Positions 57,328-64,000 of a stretch of 64,000 nt of DNA are shown piece after piece; position 1 is the first letter of the stretch; every line of letters starts with the position of its first letter. This DNA comes from Massilia forsythiae (lineage in GTDB: Bacteria > Pseudomonadota > Gammaproteobacteria > Burkholderiales > Burkholderiaceae_D). Both the position numbers and the translations under genes were made by a program. Where the stretch lies: assembly GCF_012849555.1 (NCBI RefSeq), contig NZ_CP051685.1, forward strand, positions 1,798,001 through 1,862,000, given 5' to 3'. The notes under the pieces are model-generated. The model was given only the letters and a program-made list of their open reading frames with translations, was not told the DNA's origin and did no database searches.

Positions 57328-58125
57328 ATGCGATTAGGAATCATCAGTGCCTTGCATGAAGAACAGCAGGGACTCGTGGAAGCCATGCAGAGCCCCACCA
57401 AGCTCACGCACGCCATGCGTGAGGTCTGGGTCGGACAACTGTGGGAAATCGACGCTGTGTGCGTTCTATCGCGAATTGGCAAGGTTGCCGCTGCCATGAC
57501 CGCCACTTTGCTTGTGGAGAAGTTCGGTGTTACCCACATCGTCTTCACCGGCGTGGCCGGCAGTGCCGATCCCTCGGTGCGGGTGGGCGACATCGTGGTG
57601 GCCGAATCGCTGCTCCAGCACGACATGGATGCCAGTCCCCTGTTCCCGCGCTACGAGGTGCCCCTGACCGGCCTGACGCATTTCCCGTCCGACCGCCGCC
57701 TGGCGCTGCAGCTGGCCGAAGCGGGACAGGCGTTCCTGCAGCACGACCTGCAGCACGCCATCGATGGCGTGGAACGCAACGCATTCGCATTGCAGGCGCC
57801 GCGCCTGCACCGCGGGCTGATCGCCAGCGCCGACCAGTTCGTCGGCAGCCGGGAGCGCATCCGGGCCCTGTCCGGCGCCTTGCCGGGACTGCTGGCGGTG
57901 GAGATGGAAGGCGCCGCGGTGGCGCAGGTATGTGTCGAGCTGGGCGTGCCGTTCGGCGTGATCCGCACGATTTCCGACAATGCCAATGAAAACGCGGCCA
58001 CCGACTTCATGCGTTTCGTGAAGTCGGTGGCCGCGCAGTATGCGTTCCACATCGTCCGCCGCCTGTGCCTGGCCGCCGGCATCGGCGCCGCCGTTCAGGC
58101 CAGCAGCGTCTCGGCCGCCACGTAG
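57328..58125 (+). CDS. mtnN: 5'-methylthioadenosine/S-adenosylhomocysteine nucleosidase
   Basis: The 265-residue protein has the PNP/UDP-phosphorylase fold of MtnN: GIISALHEEQ at the start, SRIGKVAAAMTATLL, FTGVAGSADPSVRVGDIVVA, SADQFVG, LAVEMEGAAVAQVC (purine/ribose binding Glu) and RTISDNANENA (catalytic Asp). It cleaves MTA and SAH to adenine plus ribosyl product. It is longer than E. coli MtnN (232), with a small C-terminal extension. Its 3' end overlaps the convergent ald gene by 31 bases. Confidence 0.9.
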   Translation: MRLGIISALHEEQQGLVEAMQSPTKLTHAMREVWVGQLWEIDAVCVLSRIGKVAAAMTATLLVEKFGVTHIVFTGVAGSADPSVRVGDIVVAESLLQHDMDASPLFPRYEVPLTGLTHFPSDRRLALQLAEAGQAFLQHDLQHAIDGVERNAFALQAPRLHRGLIASADQFVGSRERIRALSGALPGLLAVEMEGAAVAQVCVELGVPFGVIRTISDNANENAATDFMRFVKSVAAQYAFHIVRRLCLAAGIGAAVQASSVSAAT

Positions 58126-59210
58126 TCGTGGCCGAGGGCGGCGGCCACCGCCTGGTAGGTCACCTTGCCCTGGCATACGTTCAAGCCATGGCACAGGTGG
58201 ACATCGTCGCGCAGCGCCCGGCGCCAGCCTTTATTTGCCAACGCCAGCGCGTGGCCGATGGTGGCGTTGTTCAGGGCAAAGGTCGAGGTCCGCGCCACTG
58301 CGCCCGGCATGTTGGCCACACAGTAATGCACCACGCCGTCGACGACGAAGGTCGGATCGGCGTGCGTGGTCGAACGCGACGTGGCGAAGCAGCCGCCCTG
58401 GTCGATCGCCACGTCCACCACCACGGCGCCCTTCTGCATGCGCGCTACCATGGCGCGCGTGACCAGTTTCGGCGCTGCCGCGCCCGGCACCAGCACGCCG
58501 CCGATGACCAGGTCGGCCGCCAGCACCGCTTCCTCGAGCGCGTGGGTGGTCGAATACAGGGTGGCGATACGGTTGCCGTACACCAGGTCGAGCTGGCGCA
58601 GGCGGTCGACGTTCTTGTCCAGCACCGTGACCCGGGCGCCGCTGCCGACCGCCATTTGAAGCGCATTGGTGCCGACCACGCCGGCGCCGATGACGACCAC
58701 GTGGCCGGCCGCCACGCCCGGCACGCCGCCCAGCAGCAACCCCATGCCGCCCCTGGATTTTTCCAGGTGCGCGGCGCCGGCCTGGATCGCCATCCGTCCC
58801 GCCACCTCGCTCATCGGCGCCAGCAGCGGCAGGCCGCCGCCGGGACCGGTGATGGTCTCGTAGGCGATGCACACCGCGCCGGAAGCGACCAGGGCCGCGG
58901 TCTGTTCCGGGTCCGGCGCCAGGTGCAGGTAGGTGTACAGGATCTGTCCGGGACGCAGCATGGCGCATTCGGCGGCCTGCGGCTCCTTCACCTTGACGAT
59001 CATTTCGGCGCGCTCGAAGATGTCGGCCGCCGTGGCGACCAGGTCGGCACCGGCGGCCAGGTAGTGCTCGTCGAGCAGGCCGATCCCGGCGCCGGCACCG
59101 GCCTGCACCAGCACCTGGTGGCCGTGGGCGACCAGTTCATGCACGCTGGCCGGCGTCAAGCCGACCCGGAACTCGTTGTTTTTGATTTCCTTGGGAACGC
59201 CTACTAACAT
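58095..59210 (-). CDS. ald: Alanine dehydrogenase
   Basis: The 371-residue protein starts at the ATG at 59210 after a perfect GGAGG. It has MLVGVPKEIKNNEFRVGLTP, VKVKEPQ, the catalytic His in YLHLAPD, MSEVAGRMAIQAGA, and the NAD loop VVVIGAGVVGTNALQMAVG. It interconverts L-alanine and pyruvate plus ammonia with NAD. It is close to putA and the Lrp gene, which fits a role in amino-acid catabolism. Confidence 0.94.
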   Translation of the reverse strand: MLVGVPKEIKNNEFRVGLTPASVHELVAHGHQVLVQAGAGAGIGLLDEHYLAAGADLVATAADIFERAEMIVKVKEPQAAECAMLRPGQILYTYLHLAPDPEQTAALVASGAVCIAYETITGPGGGLPLLAPMSEVAGRMAIQAGAAHLEKSRGGMGLLLGGVPGVAAGHVVVIGAGVVGTNALQMAVGSGARVTVLDKNVDRLRQLDLVYGNRIATLYSTTHALEEAVLAADLVIGGVLVPGAAAPKLVTRAMVARMQKGAVVVDVAIDQGGCFATSRSTTHADPTFVVDGVVHYCVANMPGAVARTSTFALNNATIGHALALANKGWRRALRDDVHLCHGLNVCQGKVTYQAVAAALGHDYVAAETLLA

Positions 59211-59350
59211 GTCTTCCTCCAAGTCGTAGAACCACAAGTACTGCCAAGTACTGCCAAGTACGCCGAGGATGCCGCCGCCCGGTTGCGCAGCGGCTCCCTT
59301 CTTCTGCCTCTACTGCCCTTGCTGCCCGTACTGCATGCCGCCTGCGATGA

Positions 59351-62300
59351 TCACAGGCCCAGCGTCATGAGGCTTGCGTTACCGCCAGCCGCGGTCGTGT
59401 TGACGCACAACGCGCGTTCCGCCACCAGCCGCCACAGGGCCACCGGCTCCCCGGCGCGGGTATCGACGATGCCGACGATGGCGCCGGGACGCGCCGCCAG
59501 CGTCGTGCGCAGCGTGCCCGGCAGGTCAACGTCCAGCAGCGCCATCGGGAAATCGACCTGCGCCAGCGCGGCCGCTTTGACCAGGCGCAGGCGCTCTTGC
59601 ACCGCTGCCGGCAGCTTGGCTGGCAACAGACCGTTCTCTCCCTCCAACACCAGCGCCCGGTTGCCGGTGGCGAACGCCGCCGCCAGCTGGTTCAGCAGCG
59701 CCGCGCTGGAGCCGGCGGCGCACAGCAGCGTGCCGCGCGCCACGAAGTCGAGGCGGTTGCTTTCCCCGGTCGGGCCGGGCAGCGCCACGGCGATGCCGTC
59801 CAGCGTGCTCTGCAGGTAGCCTTGGCCCAAATTGGCGACCTGTTCGTGGCCGTTGGCGCGCGCCCAGCCCAACAGCGCCTCCAGCGCCGGGTCGGTGCGC
59901 CCGTGCGGGGCCGCGACCGGCAATGGCGCTGCCTGGCGCTGCAGGCGCTTCAGGTACAAAGGTCCGCCGGCCTTGGGACCGGTGCCGGATTTGCCTTCCC
60001 CGCCGAACGGTTGCACCCCGACCACGGCGCCGACGATGTTGCGGTTGACGTAGATGTTGCCGACGTGGGCGCGGCGGGTAATGAAATCGATGGTCTCGTC
60101 GATGCGCGAATGCACGCCCAGCGTCAGGCCATATCCCGTGGTGTTGATCGCATCGACCACCTGCGGCAAATCGGCGCGGCGGTAGCGCACGATGTGCAGC
60201 ACCGGGCCGAACACTTCACGCTCGAGTTCGGCCAGCGAGCCGATCTCGAGCACGGTGGGCGCGACATAGGTGCCGCGCGCCGCCAGCTCCGCCGGCAGCG
60301 GCAGGCTGAAATGCTGTTTCGCGGTCTTCTTGAGGCGTTCGATGTGGGCCAGCAGGTTGTGCTGGGCTTCGGCATCGATCACCGGGCCGATGTCGGTGGC
60401 CAGGCGGTCCGGCACGCCGATGCGCAGTTCCTGCATCGCGCCCTTCAGCATGGTGATGGTTTTGTCGGCGATGTCTTCCTGCAGGAACAGCACGCGCAGC
60501 GCCGAGCAGCGCTGGCCGGCGCTGTCGAAGGCGGAATTCAGTACGTCCTGCACCACCTGCTCCGGCAGGGCCGAGGAATCGACGATCAGGGCGTTCTGGC
60601 CGCCGGTCTCGGCGATCAGTGGGATCTCCGCCCCCTCGCGTTCGGCGCGCGCCGCCAGCACGCGGTTGATCAGTTGCGCCACCTCGGTCGACCCGGTGAA
60701 GATCACGCCTTTTACGCGCGCATCGTTCGTCAAGGCGGCACCGACGGTCTCGCCGCGGCCGGGCAGCAATTGCAGCGCACCGGGCGGCACGCCGGCTTGC
60801 AGGAACAATTGTACGGCGCGCCAGGCGATCAGCGGCGTCTGCTCGGCCGGCTTGGCCAGCACCACGTTGCCGGCTGCCAGCGCCGCCGCCACTTGTCCCG
60901 TAAAGATCGCCAGCGGGAAATTCCACGGGCTGATGCACACCACAGGGCCGAGCGGACGCACCGCATCAAAGGTGTTGCGCAGCTCGGCCGCGTAATAGCG
61001 CAGGAAATCGACCGCTTCGCGGATCTCGGCGATCGCGTTCGGCAGCGATTTGCCGGCTTCGCGCACGGCCAGCGCCATCAGTTCGCCGAAATGCTGCTCG
61101 AACAGGTCGCCCACGCGGTCGATGATGGTGGCGCGCGCGCCGTTGCCGATGCCTTCCCAGCCGGGCGCCGCCGCCAGCGCCGCGGCCAGGGCGGCGTCGA
61201 CGTCGGCCGTGCCCGCTTCGCTGATGCGGCCGACGATATCCAGCGATTGCGCCGGATTCACGACGTCGAGCGGCGCCGCCGGCTGCAGGAACGCAGCCAC
61301 AAGCGCCGTCGCCTGGTACTGGCGCGGCATCGCCAGTTCGGTGGCCAGCGCGGCCAGCACGTCTTCGTTGGCCAGGTCGCGCCCGGCAGAATTCTTGCGG
61401 CCGTCCGGGAACAGTGCCAGCGGCAGCGGAATGCGCGGATGCGGCAGGCATTTGGCGGCGCGCGCGGCCACGAACGGGTCGGTCAGCAAGGTCTCGATCG
61501 GCACGTTCTCGTCGACGATCTGGTTCACGAACGAGGAATTGGCGCCGTTTTCCAGCAGGCGCCGCACCAGGTAGGCCAGCAGGGTCTCGTGCGAACCGAC
61601 CGGCGCATAGATGCGGCAGGCCTTGCCCAGTTTATCCGCGCCGACGACCTGGTCGTACAGCGTTTCTCCCATGCCGTGCAGGCACTGGAATTCATAGTGC
61701 TGGATCCCGTCTGCCTTGGCCCAGGTATAGATCACGGACAAGGTGTGGGCATTGTGGGTGGCAAATTGCGGATAGACGACGTCGCTCGCCGCCAGCAGTT
61801 TACGGGCACAGGTGAGATACGACACGTCGGTGTACACCTTGCGCGTATACACCGGATAGCCCGGCAGGCCGTCGACCTGAGCACGCTTGATCTCGGCATC
61901 CCAGTACGCCCCTTTCACCAGGCGCACCATGAACTTGCGGCCGCTGCGCCTGGCCAGGTCGACCACGTAGTCGATCACGAACGGGCAGCGTTTCTGGTAG
62001 CCCTGCACCACCAGGCCGATGCCTTCGAAGCCGGCCAGTGCCGGGTCGAATGCCAGCGCTTCCAGCATGTCGAGCGAGATTTCCAGGCGGTCGGCTTCCT
62101 CGGCGTCGATGTTGATGCCGATGTCGTAGCCCTTGGCCAGCAGCACCAGCTGGCGCACGCGCGGCAGCAATTCGCCCATCACGCGCGCGTACTGGGCGCG
62201 GCTGTAGCGCGGGTGCAGCGCCGACAACTTGATGGAGATGCCCGGACCGTCCTTGATGCCGCGCCCGTTGGACGCCTTGCCGATCGCGTGGATCGCCGCC

Positions 62301-63007
62301 TCGTAGGACGCGTAGTAGTTGCGCGCGTCCGCTTCCGTCAGGGCGGCCTCGCCCAGCATGTCGTACGAATAGCGGTAGCCGCGCGCTTCGTTGGCGCGGC
62401 TGTTGGCCAGCGCCTCGTCGATGGTCTGGCCGGTCACGAACTGGTTGCCGAGCATGCGCATGGCCAGGTCGACGCCCTTGCGGATCAGCGGCTCGCCGCC
62501 CTTGGCGATCAGGCGCGTCAATGCGGCGCCCAGGCCGCGTTCGCTGTTCGACGACACCAGCTTCCCGGTAACCAATAAACCCCAGGTGGCGGCATTCACG
62601 AACAGCGACGGCGATTCGCCCAGGTGTTTTTTCCAGTCGCCGCGGCTGATTTTATCGGCGATCAGGCGGTCGGCGGTATCGCTGTCAGGAATGCGCAGCA
62701 GCGCTTCCGCCAGGCACATCAGGGCCACGCCCTCTTCCGACGACAGCGAGAATTCGTGCATCAGGGCATCCACGCCGGACGAGCGGGTGCGTTTTTCGCG
62801 CACCGCCGTCACCAGGCGCTGCGCCAGCGGATACGCCTCGGGATTGGCCCTGGCGCCCTGCGCCAGCAGCCATTCCACCGCCGTGGTCTCGTCGCGGCGG
62901 TAGGCGGCGGTGATCGCGGCGCGCAGCGTCGTCTGCGTGCGCTTGGCTTCGGCCTGCAGGGCGTCGAAGGGGACGAAGGTGGTGGCCGGGGCGGCGGCAA
63001 TGTTCAT
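59351..63007 (-). CDS. putA: Bifunctional proline dehydrogenase / L-glutamate-5-semialdehyde dehydrogenase
   Basis: The 1218-residue protein has no N-terminal ribbon-helix-helix domain, so it is not a self-repressor as in E. coli. The PRODH barrel (about 130-500) has GISIKLSALHPRYSRAQ, RLVKGAYWDAEIKRAQ and FATHNAHT. The P5C dehydrogenase domain (about 560-1040) has PWNFPLAIF, Glu in IAETGGQNALIV and Cys in DSAGQRCSALRV. A C-terminal ALDH-like domain (to 1218) completes the long type. It oxidises proline to glutamate, channelling P5C. The ATG at 63007 gives the normal N-terminus. Confidence 0.96.
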   Translation of the reverse strand: MNIAAAPATTFVPFDALQAEAKRTQTTLRAAITAAYRRDETTAVEWLLAQGARANPEAYPLAQRLVTAVREKRTRSSGVDALMHEFSLSSEEGVALMCLAEALLRIPDSDTADRLIADKISRGDWKKHLGESPSLFVNAATWGLLVTGKLVSSNSERGLGAALTRLIAKGGEPLIRKGVDLAMRMLGNQFVTGQTIDEALANSRANEARGYRYSYDMLGEAALTEADARNYYASYEAAIHAIGKASNGRGIKDGPGISIKLSALHPRYSRAQYARVMGELLPRVRQLVLLAKGYDIGINIDAEEADRLEISLDMLEALAFDPALAGFEGIGLVVQGYQKRCPFVIDYVVDLARRSGRKFMVRLVKGAYWDAEIKRAQVDGLPGYPVYTRKVYTDVSYLTCARKLLAASDVVYPQFATHNAHTLSVIYTWAKADGIQHYEFQCLHGMGETLYDQVVGADKLGKACRIYAPVGSHETLLAYLVRRLLENGANSSFVNQIVDENVPIETLLTDPFVAARAAKCLPHPRIPLPLALFPDGRKNSAGRDLANEDVLAALATELAMPRQYQATALVAAFLQPAAPLDVVNPAQSLDIVGRISEAGTADVDAALAAALAAAPGWEGIGNGARATIIDRVGDLFEQHFGELMALAVREAGKSLPNAIAEIREAVDFLRYYAAELRNTFDAVRPLGPVVCISPWNFPLAIFTGQVAAALAAGNVVLAKPAEQTPLIAWRAVQLFLQAGVPPGALQLLPGRGETVGAALTNDARVKGVIFTGSTEVAQLINRVLAARAEREGAEIPLIAETGGQNALIVDSSALPEQVVQDVLNSAFDSAGQRCSALRVLFLQEDIADKTITMLKGAMQELRIGVPDRLATDIGPVIDAEAQHNLLAHIERLKKTAKQHFSLPLPAELAARGTYVAPTVLEIGSLAELEREVFGPVLHIVRYRRADLPQVVDAINTTGYGLTLGVHSRIDETIDFITRRAHVGNIYVNRNIVGAVVGVQPFGGEGKSGTGPKAGGPLYLKRLQRQAAPLPVAAPHGRTDPALEALLGWARANGHEQVANLGQGYLQSTLDGIAVALPGPTGESNRLDFVARGTLLCAAGSSAALLNQLAAAFATGNRALVLEGENGLLPAKLPAAVQERLRLVKAAALAQVDFPMALLDVDLPGTLRTTLAARPGAIVGIVDTRAGEPVALWRLVAERALCVNTTAAGGNASLMTLGL

Positions 63008-63203
63008 GAAAGCTCTGGAAAAAGTAAGGGTCAAGGGTGCCGGCGCACAGGATGCGCAGGCGACAGCGGTCGCGCCGCATGGCAAAACGCGCCGCACCGT
63101 GGGGCACGGGCGGCGCGTATTCGAATGCGGTTCAATCATTCGATTGTAGAGACTAATCTTCTTGATTAATTCTGTTTTTGCAGAAGGCTAGCAATAGATA
63201 GTT

Positions 63204-63226
63204 TTTGGTGAGAGAATTTCACCAAA
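63204..63226. promoter_or_regulatory. Inverted repeat in the putA-lrp intergenic region, candidate operator
   Basis: TTTGGTGA and TCACCAAA form 8-base arms around seven bases. A weaker TAATC/GATTA repeat lies at 63154-63168. The region is A/T-rich and lies between the divergent putA and Lrp-type genes, the expected place for the PutR/Lrp operator. Confidence 0.65.
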
Positions 63227-63253
63227 TAATATTTATAGTGGAGAGAGAACCCC

Positions 63254-63709
63254 ATGCTGGACAAGATCAGCAAGAAAATCCTGGCCGAGCTGCAGAGCGA
63301 CGGACGCATCAGCAACGTCGAACTGGCAGCGCGCGTCAACCTGTCGCCGGCCGCCTGCCTGGAGCGCGTGCGCAAGCTGCACGAATCCGGCTACATCATG
63401 GGCTATACGGCCCAGTTGAACCCGCAACTGCTGGACGTGTCGCTGCTGGTGTTCATCGAGGTGGTGCTTGACCGCACCACACCCGAGGTGTTCGACGCCT
63501 TCAAGCAGAGCGTGCAGCTGATTCCCGAAGTACTGGAATGCCACATGGTGGCCGGCGGCTTCGATTACCTGGTCAAGGCACGTGTCAAGGACATGGCGGC
63601 TTACCGCGAGTTCCTGGGTAAAACGCTGCTGCAGAAGGGGGTGCGCGAGACGCACACCTATGCGGTGATGGAAGAGGTCAAGAACACGACCAGATTGCCG
63701 ATCAAGTAA
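63254..63709 (+). CDS. Lrp/AsnC-family regulator, probable proline-responsive activator of putA
   Basis: The 151-residue protein has an N-terminal HTH (DGRISNVELAARVNLSPAACLERVRKL) and a RAM/ACT effector domain (VFIEVVLDRTTPEVFDAF, ECHMVAGGFDYLVKARV). Divergent pairing with putA is the arrangement of PutR of alpha- and betaproteobacteria, which activates putA in the presence of proline. The role here is inferred from that context. Confidence 0.88.
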   Translation: MLDKISKKILAELQSDGRISNVELAARVNLSPAACLERVRKLHESGYIMGYTAQLNPQLLDVSLLVFIEVVLDRTTPEVFDAFKQSVQLIPEVLECHMVAGGFDYLVKARVKDMAAYREFLGKTLLQKGVRETHTYAVMEEVKNTTRLPIK

Positions 63710-63795
63710 GCGGCATGCGCCGTCATTTCCGCCCTATCTGGGCGGTTTGGCGGGAATCTAAGCTGTGTATCCCAAACCAGCGTCATTTTGCTCGG

Positions 63796-63825
63796 CATGG
63801 ATCCCCGCCTTCGCGGGGACGACGA
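63796..63825. repeat. REP palindrome copy F
   Basis: CATGGATCCCCGCCTTCGCG followed by GGGACGACGA differs from the consensus by one base. It lies between the Lrp gene and the stop of the LysR gene and may act as a transcription end for both. Confidence 0.85.
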
Positions 63826-63826
63826 T

Positions 63827-64000
63827 TTAGGCGACCTTTTCCATGACTTCGGTGGTCTCGGATTTTTGCGGCAGGGTTTTTTGCGCCGCCGCCGACATGG
63901 CTTCCAGGTTGTTGCGCAGCCAGCGGTGGGCCGGGCTGCGGCCGTCGCGCTCGTGCCACAGCATGTCCAGGTGCACGGCCGGCAATTGGAACGGCAGTTC
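63827..64000 (-). CDS. LysR-family regulator, C-terminal fragment (cut by window edge)
   Basis: The last 57 residues read LPFQLPAVHLDMLWHERDGR, SPAHRWLRNNLEAM, which is the usual end of LysR effector domains (LP..LxxLWHxR..DPAHRWLR). The gene starts beyond the window. The TAA stop lies immediately next to REP copy F. Confidence 0.8.
   Translation of the reverse strand, partial: ELPFQLPAVHLDMLWHERDGRSPAHRWLRNNLEAMSAAAQKTLPQKSETTEVMEKVA

Noticed and set aside
59597..62578. 993-codon plus-strand open frame inside putA
   Set aside because: It is His/Arg/Gln-rich without motifs and arises from high GC codon bias opposite putA.

Overview
The window looks like about 64 kb of chromosome from a GC-rich betaproteobacterium, most likely Oxalobacteraceae (Massilia/Telluria/Duganella type). 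The basis is protein-level family recognition: the mnmG-rsmG-parA-parB and atpIBEFHAGDC gene orders, an argB / HAD nucleotidase / slmA cluster, PEP-CTERM proteins, and a PutA without a DNA-binding domain next to an Lrp-type gene. No database search was possible, so the taxonomic assignment is inference.

Layout. 1-6.7 kb is accessory: a catalytically degenerate deacetylase-fold protein (cut by the window edge), ElaA, KgtP, a very unusual HAF-repeat protein with two PEP-CTERM tails, two head-to-head gene remnants (histidine kinase and ABC permease) and an FKBP lipoprotein. 6.8-19.9 kb holds Kup, RarD, EttA, a REP-associated tyrosine transposase (RAYT), an outer-membrane barrel, AlkB, small metabolic and unknown genes, a pepP/unknown/mgtC operon and hpt. 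20.1-21.5 kb is a complete IS3-family (IS150-type) element that has landed inside a REP palindrome. 21.5-32 kb holds nitronate monooxygenase, DUF1289, a frameshifted PHB-depolymerase-type esterase, argB, two tRNAs, an HAD nucleotidase, slmA, a fused pabBC, ompW with a perfect FNR-type box, a periplasmic glutathione peroxidase, PPK2 and a CoA-binding protein.

32-57 kb is the origin domain. The atp operon (32.1-39.2 kb), parB/parA, rsmG/mnmG, two parS sites (46.5 and 47.2 kb), tauE and a liv-type ABC transporter operon with a GMC oxidoreductase are almost all transcribed leftwards. At 55.6-57.3 kb lies a gene-free stretch with three copies of one 225-bp module. Each copy has three DnaA boxes at identical spacing, a GC-rich spacer, a DnaA-trio-like CTA/TAC repeat and an AT-rich segment. 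This is the architecture of a bacterial basal unwinding system, so the stretch is a strong candidate for the chromosomal replication origin in triplicate. Transcription of the genes to its left runs away from it, as expected for a leading strand.

57.3-64 kb carries mtnN, alanine dehydrogenase, a 1218-residue bifunctional PutA divergent from an Lrp-type regulator with an inverted-repeat operator between them, and the C-terminus of a LysR regulator.

Repetitive DNA: REP palindromes (core GTCCCCGCCTTCGCGGGGAC) occur six times, two pairs of them inverted. There is also a 59-bp perfect palindrome at 9.85 kb and a 140-bp MITE-like element between the two parS sites. The RAYT gene offers a possible, unproven agent for the REPs.
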